Assembly: GCF_018324685.1 (NCBI RefSeq)
Contig: NZ_AP023354.1
Location: 1,736,001-1,800,000 of the forward strand
Length of the DNA: 64,000 nucleotides
Direction of reading: 5' to 3'
DNA from: Actinocatenispora sera
GTDB lineage: Bacteria; Actinomycetota; Actinomycetes; Mycobacteriales; Micromonosporaceae
Part shown: positions 1-7,119 of the stretch, piece after piece
Layout of the letters: each line of letters begins with the position of its first letter
Position numbering within the stretch: position 1 is the stretch's first letter
Notes under the pieces: generated by a model
The model's database searches: none
The model's input: the letters and a program-made list of their open reading frames with translations, nothing else
What the model was told of the DNA's origin: nothing
Position numbers and translations under genes: made by a program

Positions 1-677
1 TCGCCGAGCCCGGACCGGGTGCCCGGCGCGTCCCGCAGCCCGAGCAGCTCGTACGTCTCGACCGGCTCGCGCTTTCCCTTGAGCCGCAACGGCGGCAGCC
101 GTCGCCAGGCGGCCCGCTGCCGGGTCGCGTGGTAGGTGGTGGAGCCCGCGTACACGGTGCCGACCTGGGCGGCGTCCGCCAGCCGGGCGGCGGTGTTCAC
201 CGCGTCGCCGATCACCGTGTACTCGAGGTTGGCCTGCACGCCGGCGACCACCTGGCCGGTGTTGAGGCCGACCCGCAGCCCGAGCGGCACGCCGCCGCCC
301 TGCTCCGCGTCGAGCACCCGGCGCACGGCGCGCTGCATCGCGAGCGCCGCCCGTACCGCCCGGTCCGGGTCGTCCTCGTGCGCCACCGGCGCGCCGAACA
401 CCGCCATGATGCCGTCGCCGGTCAGCTTGTCCACGTGCCCGCCGAACGTGGTCACGGCGCCGGCGAAGGCGGCCAGCACCCGGTCGGTCACCGAGCTGAC
501 CCGCTCCGGGTCCAGGTCCTCCGACCAGGCGGTGAAGTCGGACAGGTCGCCGAACAGGATGGTGACCACGCGCCGCTCGGTCGCCGGGGCGGCCGCCACG
601 GTCGGCAGCCGGCTGCCGCAGTGATGGCAGTAGCGGGCGCCGGGTACGGCGACGGTTCCACACACCGGGCAGGTCAC
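1..677 (-). CDS. class III adenylate/guanylate cyclase (partial, runs off left edge)
   Basis: The protein should convert ATP or GTP to a cyclic nucleotide. It opens with a small zinc-ribbon (CPVCG and YCHHCG, about residues 3-19). The cyclase homology domain follows: the first metal Asp lies in LFGDLSDFT, the second in KLTGDGIMAVFG, and the Asn/Arg pair in IGDAVNTAARL. The active site therefore looks complete. The GTG start overlaps the stop codon of the upstream metallo-hydrolase gene (GTGA), which suggests translational coupling. I chose this start because the zinc-ribbon begins directly after it. At least 225 residues are present and the C-terminal part lies outside the window, so any further sensory or ATPase domain cannot be judged. 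Confidence 0.85.
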   Translation of the reverse strand, partial: MTCPVCGTVAVPGARYCHHCGSRLPTVAAAPATERRVVTILFGDLSDFTAWSEDLDPERVSSVTDRVLAAFAGAVTTFGGHVDKLTGDGIMAVFGAPVAHEDDPDRAVRAALAMQRAVRRVLDAEQGGGVPLGLRVGLNTGQVVAGVQANLEYTVIGDAVNTAARLADAAQVGTVYAGSTTYHATRQRAAWRRLPPLRLKGKREPVETYELLGLRDAPGTRSGLG

Positions 678-1555
678 GTGGTGTCCAACGGCTCGAAGGA
701 GGGATTGTGTTCCCGGTCACGGAGGTAGGCGAGCTGTGCACGCACCGTCAGCTCGGCGGCCGGTCGTACTTCGGGGGCGATGTCCGGATAGACCCGCGCC
801 AGCACGGTGTCCACGCCGGTTGCCCCGTCCGCGAGCGCCGCGCGCACCTGGCCGAGCCGGACCCGCCGGTGCGCCAGGTAGAACTCCGCCGCCGCCGCGC
901 AGTCGGCGAGCGCCGGCCCGTGCCCCGGCAGTACGGGCAGGCCGGCGCCGAGGTCGCGCAGCCGCGCCAGGCTCGCCAGGTACGCGCCGAGGTCGCCGTC
1001 CGGCCACATGACCACGGTGGTACCGGCGCCGAGCACGGTGTCGCCGGTCAGAATCACCCGCTCGTCGCCGCAGCTGACCAGGTAGCACGTCGAGTCGGTG
1101 GTGTGCCCCGGTGTCGGGACGATCTCGATCGTCAGCCCGGCCGCGCGCAGGACCTCGCCGTCGACGGTGCCGCGGGAAGGCTGGTGCAGGCGGGTGTCGG
1201 GGGCAAGCGCGCGCCACCGGTCGAGGCCCTCGACGTGGTCTGGGTGGTCGTGCGTGATCAGGGTCAGCCGGGGCCGCTCCCCGGCCAGCGCGGCCAGGTG
1301 CTCCTCGTCGGCGGGTCCCGGATCCACGACGACGCAGCCGTCCTGGCCGGGTGCGCCCAGCACCCAGGAGTTGGTCCCGGTGAGGGTCATCGGGCCGGGG
1401 TTGGGCGCCCGGAACAGCCGGACCCATCCGGGCAAGTCGACCAGTGGGGTCGTCGCCGAACCGGTCAACCGCACCCCCGCCCGGGGGCCGGCGAGCTGAT
1501 CCTCCGGCTCCGCGCTGCCCACGGCAGAGATCGTACGGCGTGCGAGCCCGATCAC
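674..1555 (-). CDS. MBL-fold metallo-hydrolase
   Basis: This is a 293-residue metallo-beta-lactamase-fold hydrolase. The di-metal motif THDHPDH is at residues 101-107. Further metal ligands are expected in PTPGHTTDS and ILTGDTVL, and a last His in VLPGHGPA. The spacing is that of glyoxalase-II-like or LACTB2-like enzymes, so the substrate is probably a thioester or phosphoester, but it is not known. Its position beside a RidA gene matches mycobacterial Rv3677c (recalled synteny). It overlaps the downstream cyclase gene by four bases. A 16-bp palindrome lies about 50 bp upstream and may control it. Confidence 0.88.
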   Translation of the reverse strand: MIGLARRTISAVGSAEPEDQLAGPRAGVRLTGSATTPLVDLPGWVRLFRAPNPGPMTLTGTNSWVLGAPGQDGCVVVDPGPADEEHLAALAGERPRLTLITHDHPDHVEGLDRWRALAPDTRLHQPSRGTVDGEVLRAAGLTIEIVPTPGHTTDSTCYLVSCGDERVILTGDTVLGAGTTVVMWPDGDLGAYLASLARLRDLGAGLPVLPGHGPALADCAAAAEFYLAHRRVRLGQVRAALADGATGVDTVLARVYPDIAPEVRPAAELTVRAQLAYLRDREHNPSFEPLDTT

Positions 1556-1608
1556 CCAGCCGGCCGTCGGAGATCCGTCATCACCACCCGATGGTGGCCT
1601 TGGATTCT

Positions 1609-1624
1609 TTCCGGAATTCCGGAA
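1609..1624. promoter_or_regulatory. perfect 16-bp palindrome upstream of the metallo-hydrolase
   Basis: TTCCGGAATTCCGGAA is a perfect dyad 54 bp upstream of the start at 1555. It is flanked by a second arm pair (GGATTC at 1602-1607 and GAATCC at 1622-1627). The location fits an operator. I do not recognise the cognate regulator. Confidence 0.4.
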
Positions 1625-1724
1625 TCCGCTGACGAATCCTCGCCAGCCGGGCGGCCGCTGCGTTGATCATCGGCCGCCCGTCCGGCATCACCGCCGGTAC
1701 CGGTCGGATCACCGTCTGGGCTGG

Positions 1725-2186
1725 TCAGGGCGCGATTCGGGCGATCACGTCGATCTCGACCGGGGAGCCCTTCGGCAGCTCGGCCACCCCGACCGCGCTG
1801 CGGGCGTGCTGGCCGGCCGGACCGAACACCGCACCGAACAGCTCGCTCGCGCCGTTGACGACCAGCGGCTGGTCGGTGAATCCCGGCGCCGAGGCGACGA
1901 ACCCGGTCACCTTGACGATCTGCCGCACCCGCTCGAGGTCGACCACCGAGGCGAGCGCGGCGATGCAGTTCACCGCGCAGGTACGGGCCAGCGCGGCGGC
2001 GGCGTCCGTGGACACCTCGGCGCCGACCTTGCCGGTCGCCACCAACTCGCCGGCGATCACCGGCAGCTGACCCGACACGTACACCAGATCGCCGTCCACC
2101 AGCGCCGGTACGTACGCCGCCACCGGCGCCGCGACCTCGGGCACGGTGAGCCCGAGCTCGGTCAGCCGGTCCGCGACCGTCCCCAT
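1725..2186 (-). CDS. RidA family (YjgF/YER057c/UK114) protein
   Basis: This 153-residue protein carries the RidA signature. RidA proteins hydrolyse reactive enamine/imine intermediates released by PLP enzymes. The catalytic Arg lies in ARSAVGVAELPKG and the conserved core reads LVYVSGQLP. The ATG start overlaps the stop of the small DUF4177 gene (TGATG), which fixes this start and implies coupled translation. An in-frame extension upstream would run through that gene and is rejected. Synteny with Rv3678c is recalled. The hydrolysed imine cannot be named from sequence. Confidence 0.88.
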   Translation of the reverse strand: MGTVADRLTELGLTVPEVAAPVAAYVPALVDGDLVYVSGQLPVIAGELVATGKVGAEVSTDAAAALARTCAVNCIAALASVVDLERVRQIVKVTGFVASAPGFTDQPLVVNGASELFGAVFGPAGQHARSAVGVAELPKGSPVEIDVIARIAP

Positions 2187-2347
2187 CAGGACTGCTCCAC
2201 GGGCCGCTTGAGGTACGCCACGAGGCTCTCCGGGTTCGGCCCCGGGATCACCGCGACGAGCTCCCAGCCGTCCGAACCCCAGTTGTCCAGGATCTGCTTG
2301 GTGGCGTGCACCAACAGCGGCACCGTCTGGTATTCCCACTTCTGCAT
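2186..2347 (-). CDS. DUF4177-like small protein
   Basis: A 53-residue ORF starts MQKWEYQTVPLL and contains DNWGSDGWELVAVIPG, the typical DUF4177 pattern of an N-terminal WEY strand followed by an NxxGxxGWELV turn. It overlaps ridA by one base of TGATG and starts 4 bp after the membrane-protein gene, so the three appear to form one transcript. In mycobacteria a similarly small gene (Rv3678A, recalled) sits beside the RidA gene. The function is unknown. The conserved motif and tight coupling make it very likely real despite its size. Confidence 0.82.
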   Translation of the reverse strand: MQKWEYQTVPLLVHATKQILDNWGSDGWELVAVIPGPNPESLVAYLKRPVEQS

Positions 2348-2351
2348 GGCG

Positions 2352-2834
2352 TCAGCTTAGGACGCGCTGCTCGGGGGCCTCGGCCGGCTCCGCGGATCCG
2401 GCCCGCCCCGCGCCGGGGCGCACCCGCCACCTCGCCCGCGGTACCAGCTGGGCGATCGCGAACGCGACCTCCACCAAGAGGAACGGCCACAGCACGGACG
2501 AGAACCCGTGCGCCAGCGCCCAGCCCTGCCAGAGCGCGAACAGCACCCGGGCGACCCCGTCGTACCCGCCGTAGCGGCGGCTCGGCCGGCGCAGCCGCAG
2601 CACCGACCAGACGACGACGATCGACCCCATCAGGTTCGCGTACAGCAGCTGGGCCGGTTCGAGGGCGGGCAGCGCGCCGAGGCCGAGCCGGTCGCCCAGC
2701 CCGGACAGCGCGGCGTGCACCAGCGCGTAGCTCCACGGCGTGGCGAAGCCGGCGGTGACGACCAGGTCGTAGCCGGCGCTCGCGCGCACGACGCGCCGGT
2801 ACCGGCGCTCGGCCGGTGCGGTGACAGCGGACAC
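2352..2834 (-). CDS. small integral membrane protein, probable MerR target
   Basis: This 160-residue protein has about four predicted hydrophobic helices (for example around YALVHAALSGL, LMGSIVVVWSVL and VLWPFLLVEVAFAIAQL). I chose the GTG at 2834 because GGAGGT lies just upstream. A longer ATG frame would run into the divergent merR promoter. I do not recognise the family. It starts 40 bp downstream of a promoter with the 19-bp spacer typical of MerR-activated genes, and merR is divergent, so it is probably the regulated gene. DUF4177 and ridA follow directly. Confidence 0.7.
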   Translation of the reverse strand: MSAVTAPAERRYRRVVRASAGYDLVVTAGFATPWSYALVHAALSGLGDRLGLGALPALEPAQLLYANLMGSIVVVWSVLRLRRPSRRYGGYDGVARVLFALWQGWALAHGFSSVLWPFLLVEVAFAIAQLVPRARWRVRPGAGRAGSAEPAEAPEQRVLS

Positions 2835-2872
2835 GGGTACCTCCGGGAACTCGGGGCGCGGAACGGGGCCGA

Positions 2873-2903
2873 CGCTAAGGGGCGGAGTACGGTCCAAGGT
2901 CAA
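2873..2903 (-). promoter_or_regulatory. MerR-type promoter with 19-bp spacer
   Basis: On the minus strand a TTGACC -35 box (2898-2903) and a TTAGCG -10 box (2873-2878) are separated by exactly 19 bp. The spacer contains an imperfect dyad around GGACCGTACTCC. MerR-family activators are known to untwist promoters with 19-20 bp spacers. The promoter points at the membrane-protein gene and lies beside divergent merR. Confidence 0.6.
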
Positions 2904-2925
2904 GTCCGGCGGCAGGGGGAGCGGC

Positions 2926-3351
2926 GTGCTGATCGGGGAGGTGGCCCGCCGGGCCGGCGTCAGCAAGGACACCGTGCGGCTCTACGAGCGACTCGGGCTG
3001 GTGCGCGGCCGGCGGCTGCCCAACGGGTACCGGGACTTCCCGGCCGAGGCGGTGACCTGGCTGGGCTACGTGCGCACCGCGCAGGCGCTGGGCTTCACCC
3101 TGGCCGAGATCGCCCAGCAGGCGGACACCCTGAGCCCGGCGCCGGCGGATGCACCGGCGGTGTCGGATCTGGTCGCGGCGAAGGTCCGGCTGATCGACGC
3201 CCGGATGGCGGAGCTGGCCGCGCTGCGGGCCGAACTCGCCGGCCGGGTCGGTACCGACTGCCCGATGCGCCCGCTGCCCCGACCTGCCGGTCCGCCGGCC
3301 CGCTCCCCGCGCGCGCCTCGGCGGCCGATGCCGCCTTGCCCGACGGCTTAG
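2926..3351 (+). CDS. MerR family transcriptional regulator
   Basis: This is a 141-residue regulator. The winged helix begins VLIGEVARRAGVSKDTVRLY and continues GLVRGRRLPNGYRDF, the classic MerR N-terminus. A dimerisation helix follows. The short C-terminus has only one central Cys (TDCPM) and a late one, so metal sensing is possible but not clear. I chose the GTG at 2926 because the HTH starts there, and an earlier ATG would place the coding region over the divergent promoter. It probably represses or activates the 19-bp-spacer promoter next to it. The following gene starts one base after the stop. Confidence 0.85.
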   Translation: MLIGEVARRAGVSKDTVRLYERLGLVRGRRLPNGYRDFPAEAVTWLGYVRTAQALGFTLAEIAQQADTLSPAPADAPAVSDLVAAKVRLIDARMAELAALRAELAGRVGTDCPMRPLPRPAGPPARSPRAPRRPMPPCPTA

Positions 3352-3352
3352 G

Positions 3353-3859
3353 GTGACGGGCATGACCGCGCCGTACCCCGCCCCGACCCCGCCGGCGCCG
3401 CCCGGGCCGACCCGGACCAGGGCCGGCACCGTGACGGTGTTCGTGCTGATCGGCGTGGTGCTGATCTGCCTCGGCCTGGGTACCACCGGCTACCTGCTGG
3501 TCGTGAAGGTCGCTCCGGGGGCGAAACAGCCGACCGCGGCGGCGTCCGGGCTGCTCAACGCGATCTTCGTGCAACAGGACGAGAAGGCCGCCGAGCGGTA
3601 CGTGTGCGCCAAGCAGCGGGACGCCAAGGCGGTGCAGCAGCTGCTCGACGAGGCCGCCCAGTACCAGCAGGCCGGCAGCAAGGTGACCTGGAGCGACCTG
3701 ACCGAGACCGCCCGGCACGGGGACGAGGCGACGGTCACCGCCGAGTTGCACCTGCGGCGGACGGTGGCCGGGCAGGCCCGTACCGACGACCAGAAGTGGC
3801 GGTTCGGGGTGACCGACGAGCACGGCTGGCGGGTCTGCGCCATCCGCACCGGTCGATGA
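3353..3859 (+). CDS. membrane-anchored protein, NTF2/lumazine-like extracellular domain possible
   Basis: The protein has 168 residues. A proline-rich cytoplasmic tail (about 25 residues) is followed by one transmembrane helix (VTVFVLIGVVLICLGLG) and an extracellular domain of about 115 residues. That domain contains two Cys (YVCAK and RVCAI) that could form a disulfide. The pattern of a short helix followed by mixed strands ending DEHGWRVCAI resembles small DUF4878/NTF2-like domains of actinobacterial surface proteins, but this is not certain. It starts one base after merR and was probably co-transcribed with it. An ATG at 3362 is an alternative start. Confidence 0.65.
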   Translation: MTGMTAPYPAPTPPAPPGPTRTRAGTVTVFVLIGVVLICLGLGTTGYLLVVKVAPGAKQPTAAASGLLNAIFVQQDEKAAERYVCAKQRDAKAVQQLLDEAAQYQQAGSKVTWSDLTETARHGDEATVTAELHLRRTVAGQARTDDQKWRFGVTDEHGWRVCAIRTGR

Positions 3860-3886
3860 GCCGCCGCTGACGGGTACGCTCGGAGC

Positions 3887-4948
3887 GTGCCGCGACCAGC
3901 CGACAACGCCGGGCCGGCCGATCCGTCGGCTGAGCCCCGGGCCCGACTGTCGTCGGCCTGGCCCCGGGCCCGACTGTCGTCGGCCTGGCCCCGGGCCCGA
4001 CTGCACGTCGTCACCGGCAAGGGCGGTACGGGCAAGACCACGGTCGCCGGGGCGCTCGCGCTGGCGCTCGCCGCGGACGGCCGCCGCACCCTGATCGTCG
4101 AGGTCGAGGGGCGCCAGGGCCTCGCCCAGCTGTTCGACACGCCCCCGCTGCCGTACGCGGAGCGTCGGGTCGCGGTCGCCCCCGGCGGCGGCGAGGTGCG
4201 CGCGCTCGCGGTGGACGCCGAGGAGGCGCTGCTCGACTACCTCGACATGTTCTACCGGCTGGGGACGGCCGGCCGGGCGCTGAAGCGGCTGGGCGCCATC
4301 GACTTCGCCACCACGATCGCCCCGGGCCTGCGCGACGTGCTGCTCACCGGCAAGGTCAAGGAGGCGGTCACCCGCACCGAGCAGGGCCGCCGGGCCCGCG
4401 GCCGGGTGTACGACGCGGTCGTGCTGGACGCCCCGCCCACCGGCCGGATCGCCCGGTTCCTCAACGTCACCGCGGAGACGGCGAAGCTCGCCAAGGTCGG
4501 CCCGATCAAGACCCAGAGCGAGGGCGTCGCGGCCATCCTGCGCTCGCCGCTGACCGCGGTGCACGTGGTCACGCTGCTGGAGGAGATGCCGGTCCAGGAG
4601 ACCGCGGACGCCACGGCGGAGCTGGCCGAGCTGGGCATGTCGGTCGGCGCGATCATCGTGAACGAGACCCGCCCGGCGCTGCTCGACGGCGGCAAGGTCA
4701 CCCAGGCGGAGCTGCGCCGTGGCCTGACCGCCGCCGGGCTGCCGGCGGACCGCGCCACCGTGGCCGGCCTGGCCGCCGAGGTGGCCGAGTACCGCGCCCG
4801 GCTCGACCTGGAGCACCGGCTGCGCGGGGAGCTGGACAAACTCGACCGGCTGATGCTGGAGCTGCCGCTGCTGCCCGAAGGCATCGACGTGTCCGCGCTG
4901 TACTCGCTGGCCGAGACGCTGACCAAGCAGGGGGTGGTGACCGCGTGA
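3887..4948 (+). CDS. ArsA/GET3-family ATPase, first of a pair (Rv3679/BagA-like)
   Basis: This 353-residue P-loop ATPase has a deviant Walker A (VTGKGGTGKTT) that includes the signature Lys of the ArsA/MinD class. It also has the segments EVEGRQGLAQLFDTPPLPY and APGLRDVLLTGKVKE that mark mycobacterial Rv3679. From memory, Rv3679/Rv3680 form an interacting pair (BagA/BagB) that protects against glycerol and nitric oxide toxicity. The N-terminus carries 2.6 copies of a 27-bp tandem repeat (nine residues each). The start is therefore uncertain and could be downstream of the repeat. The stop overlaps the GTG start of the second ATPase (GTGA). Anion transport is not implied. Confidence 0.88.
   Translation: MPRPADNAGPADPSAEPRARLSSAWPRARLSSAWPRARLHVVTGKGGTGKTTVAGALALALAADGRRTLIVEVEGRQGLAQLFDTPPLPYAERRVAVAPGGGEVRALAVDAEEALLDYLDMFYRLGTAGRALKRLGAIDFATTIAPGLRDVLLTGKVKEAVTRTEQGRRARGRVYDAVVLDAPPTGRIARFLNVTAETAKLAKVGPIKTQSEGVAAILRSPLTAVHVVTLLEEMPVQETADATAELAELGMSVGAIIVNETRPALLDGGKVTQAELRRGLTAAGLPADRATVAGLAAEVAEYRARLDLEHRLRGELDKLDRLMLELPLLPEGIDVSALYSLAETLTKQGVVTA
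3935..4003 (+). repeat. 27-bp tandem repeat in the N-terminal codons of the first ArsA-like gene
   Basis: Two identical 27-bp units (3935-3961 and 3962-3988) and a 15-bp partial third encode PRARLSSAW in tandem. The unit keeps the reading frame, and the repeat ends exactly where the conserved ATPase fold begins. Confidence 0.85.
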
Positions 4949-6114
4949 CCGGTGTCGACGACGTGCTGTCCGGCCGGCCGGCCGTCTCGCCCACCCTCGA
5001 CGTCGACGCGATCATCGGCGACCCGTCGGTCCGGATCGTGGTGTGCTGCGGCTCCGGCGGGGTCGGCAAGACGACGACCGCCGCCGCGCTCGGGCTGCGC
5101 GCTGCCGAGCAGGGGCGCCGCACCGTGGTCCTCACCATCGACCCGGCCCGCCGGCTGGCCCAGTCGATGGGGCTGACCGAGCTGGACAACACGCCCCGCG
5201 AGGTGGCCGGCGTCGACACCGGCAACGGCGGTGCGCTGTTCGCGATGATGCTGGACATGAAGCGCACCTTCGACGAGGTGGTGCTCGCGCACACCGACCC
5301 GGCGAAGGCCAAGGAGATCTTCGCGAACCCCTTCTACCAGGCCATGTCGTCGACCTTCGCCGGCACCCAGGAGTACATGGCGATGGAGAAGCTGGGGCAG
5401 CTGCGGGCCACCGACGAGTGGGACCTGATCGTGGTGGACACCCCGCCGTCGCGGTCCGCGCTGGACTTCCTGGACGCGCCGCAGCACCTGGCCAAGTTCC
5501 TGGACGGCCGGATGCTGCGGATGCTGCTGGTGCCGGCGCGCAACGGCGGCCGGTCGGTGCTGCGGCTGATGACCGCATCGTTCTCGCTGGTCGGCCGGGC
5601 GTTCATGAAGGTGCTCGGCACCGAGCTGGTCTCGGACGTGTCGACGTTCGTGTCCTCGCTCGACTCCACCTTCGGCGGGTTCCGCCAGCGCGCCGAGCGC
5701 ACCTACCGGGTACTCCAGCACCGCGAGACGGCGTTTCTGCTGGTCGCGGCGCCGGAACCGGACGCGATCCGGGAGGCGACGTACTTCGCGGAGCGGCTGT
5801 CCGCAGACCGGATGCCGCTGTCCGGCCTGGTGCTCAACCGGGTGCACCAGGTGGCCGCCGGCCAGCTGTCCACCGACCGCAGCCTCGGTGCCGCGGAGTC
5901 GCTGGCCGCCGCGGGCGAGTCGGCGCAGACCGCCGCCGCGCTGCGGATCCACGCCGGGCTGCGCCGCCGGGTGGCCCGGGAACGCTCGGTCGCCGAACGG
6001 TTCGCGCTGGCCCACCCGCAGGTACCGCTGTCCGCGGTGCCGGCGCAACCGGCGGACGTGCACGACCTCGCCGGGTTGCGGGCGGTCGGCGCCGCCCTCG
6101 GTGACGCGCACTGA
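4945..6114 (+). CDS. ArsA/GET3-family ATPase, second of the pair (Rv3680/BagB-like)
   Basis: This 389-residue partner ATPase has the P-loop CCGSGGVGKTTTAAA, the switch-like DTPPSRSALDFLDAP and the segment AGTQEYMAMEKLGQL shared with Rv3680. The signature Lys two residues before the GG of the deviant Walker A is Ser here. As I recall, Rv3680 has Ala there, so the loss is probably conserved in the family and may mark the non-signature member of a heterodimer. Translation is coupled to the first ATPase by a GTGA overlap. A 13-bp hairpin follows the gene. Confidence 0.88.
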   Translation: MTGVDDVLSGRPAVSPTLDVDAIIGDPSVRIVVCCGSGGVGKTTTAAALGLRAAEQGRRTVVLTIDPARRLAQSMGLTELDNTPREVAGVDTGNGGALFAMMLDMKRTFDEVVLAHTDPAKAKEIFANPFYQAMSSTFAGTQEYMAMEKLGQLRATDEWDLIVVDTPPSRSALDFLDAPQHLAKFLDGRMLRMLLVPARNGGRSVLRLMTASFSLVGRAFMKVLGTELVSDVSTFVSSLDSTFGGFRQRAERTYRVLQHRETAFLLVAAPEPDAIREATYFAERLSADRMPLSGLVLNRVHQVAAGQLSTDRSLGAAESLAAAGESAQTAAALRIHAGLRRRVARERSVAERFALAHPQVPLSAVPAQPADVHDLAGLRAVGAALGDAH

Positions 6115-6174
6115 CGGCCGCCAGCCGGCCACCCGCCCCGATGCCCGCGACCGACCTGCCGTGCAGGCAGCGGA

Positions 6175-6204
6175 AAGCGCCCGGCCCCGATGGGCCGGGC
6201 GCTT
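6175..6204. terminator. hairpin terminator after the ATPase pair
   Basis: A perfect 13-bp stem (AAGCGCCCGGCCC and its complement) closes a CGAT loop between the convergent ATPase and WhiB genes. There is no real T tract, as is usual in actinomycetes. Confidence 0.7.
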
Positions 6205-6367
6205 CTGCGTTGGACGTGTCGGACGCCGGGTGACAGCTCCGTGGCCCGTTCGTTTCCCCCCGTACGGGCCGATGATGTTCGCGTCCGGTACGACCTCCGG
6301 TTGTTCCCCCACCGCTCCGATCAGCGTCCGGGTCCCCCACCCGGTACGTCGATGCGGAACGGTCGTG

Positions 6368-6670
6368 TCAGCCGGCCAATGCCGCGGTGGCCGGCGTCCG
6401 CTGGTTCTTCAACGCCGTCTCGAAGACTGCCCGCCAGCTTCGGATCTGCGGGTGCCGACGCAGTAGCGCGCGCCGTTCCCGCTCCGTCATGCCGCCCCAC
6501 ACGCCGAACTCGATACGGTTGTCGAGCGCGTCTGCGAGGCACTCGAACCGGACCGGGCACGACCGACAAACTCGCTTGGCGATGTTCTGTTCCGCTCCCT
6601 GTACGAACAGTGCGTCCGGGTCCCCATCCCGGCACGCGGCACTTGTTGCCCATTCGGCGTTCAGCCCCAT
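6368..6670 (-). CDS. wblA: WhiB-family iron-sulfur regulator, WblA/WhiB4 type
   Basis: This 100-residue WhiB protein should bind a 4Fe-4S cluster through Cys13, Cys35, Cys38 and Cys44. The turn GVWGG is at residues 56-60, followed by the basic segment TERERRALLRRHP. The sequence DPDALFVQGA before the cluster and ALDNRIEFGVWGG after it point to WblA/WhiB4 rather than WhiB1 or WhiB2. The location between the ArsA-like pair and PonA2 matches whiB4 (Rv3681c, recalled). WblA controls development and antibiotic synthesis in Streptomyces, and WhiB4 controls redox responses in mycobacteria. I chose the ATG at 6670 because the family begins just before the first Cys; a longer frame adds unrelated sequence. 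Confidence 0.9.
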   Translation of the reverse strand: MGLNAEWATSAACRDGDPDALFVQGAEQNIAKRVCRSCPVRFECLADALDNRIEFGVWGGMTERERRALLRRHPQIRSWRAVFETALKNQRTPATAALAG

Positions 6671-7119
6671 AACCCAAGACCCCCCTCTTGGTCCCCCTGC
6701 CGAGCCACCGTCGTGGCCCGCGCTGGTGTGGGTTGGAGCTGCCCCCGTGCGCAGACTAGATACTGATCGCCCCAACCACAACAGCACGTACGGGCTTCGT
6801 CGCTCTCAAGCGTGAGAGATCGACACACCCGTCGCCTCGTCATGATCCTCTGTAATCACTTGATTACGCAATGTCGTCAGGGGATTTTTCTCCGCGAATC
6901 TGGGGTCGCCCGCGATGGTGACCTTCGCTACGCTCCCGGGCCGGTACGCAACCAACCAACGCCGCGCGCCGTCTGGTGTTACGGGGGTGCGTGCCGCGAT
7001 GCCCGACATCGCATCGGCCGCGCCCGCTGGGCCGACCGACCGGTGAACGGTCGGATCGGGCCCTCCTGGGCGCTCAACCGACCGCGGTTGGGCCAGTCGA
7101 CGTCACGTACCCTGGGACG
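6671..7119. other. divergent regulatory region between wblA and ponA2
   Basis: These 449 bp hold no convincing gene. They contain an AT-rich island for this genome with a palindrome at 6852-6867, and they must hold both promoters. I looked for a ydaO-type (c-di-AMP) riboswitch before ponA2 and could not make a convincing fold. Confidence 0.6.
6852..6867. promoter_or_regulatory. palindromic operator candidate between wblA and ponA2
   Basis: GTAATCA and TGATTAC are perfect 7-bp arms separated by CT, in an AT-rich patch about 180 bp upstream of wblA and 250 bp upstream of ponA2. The cognate factor is not known. Confidence 0.45.

Noticed and set aside
6671-7119. c-di-AMP (ydaO) riboswitch before ponA2
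   Set aside because: I could not find the conserved paired core or the GGGTGAATC-type end. Only an ordinary AT-rich promoter patch is visible.
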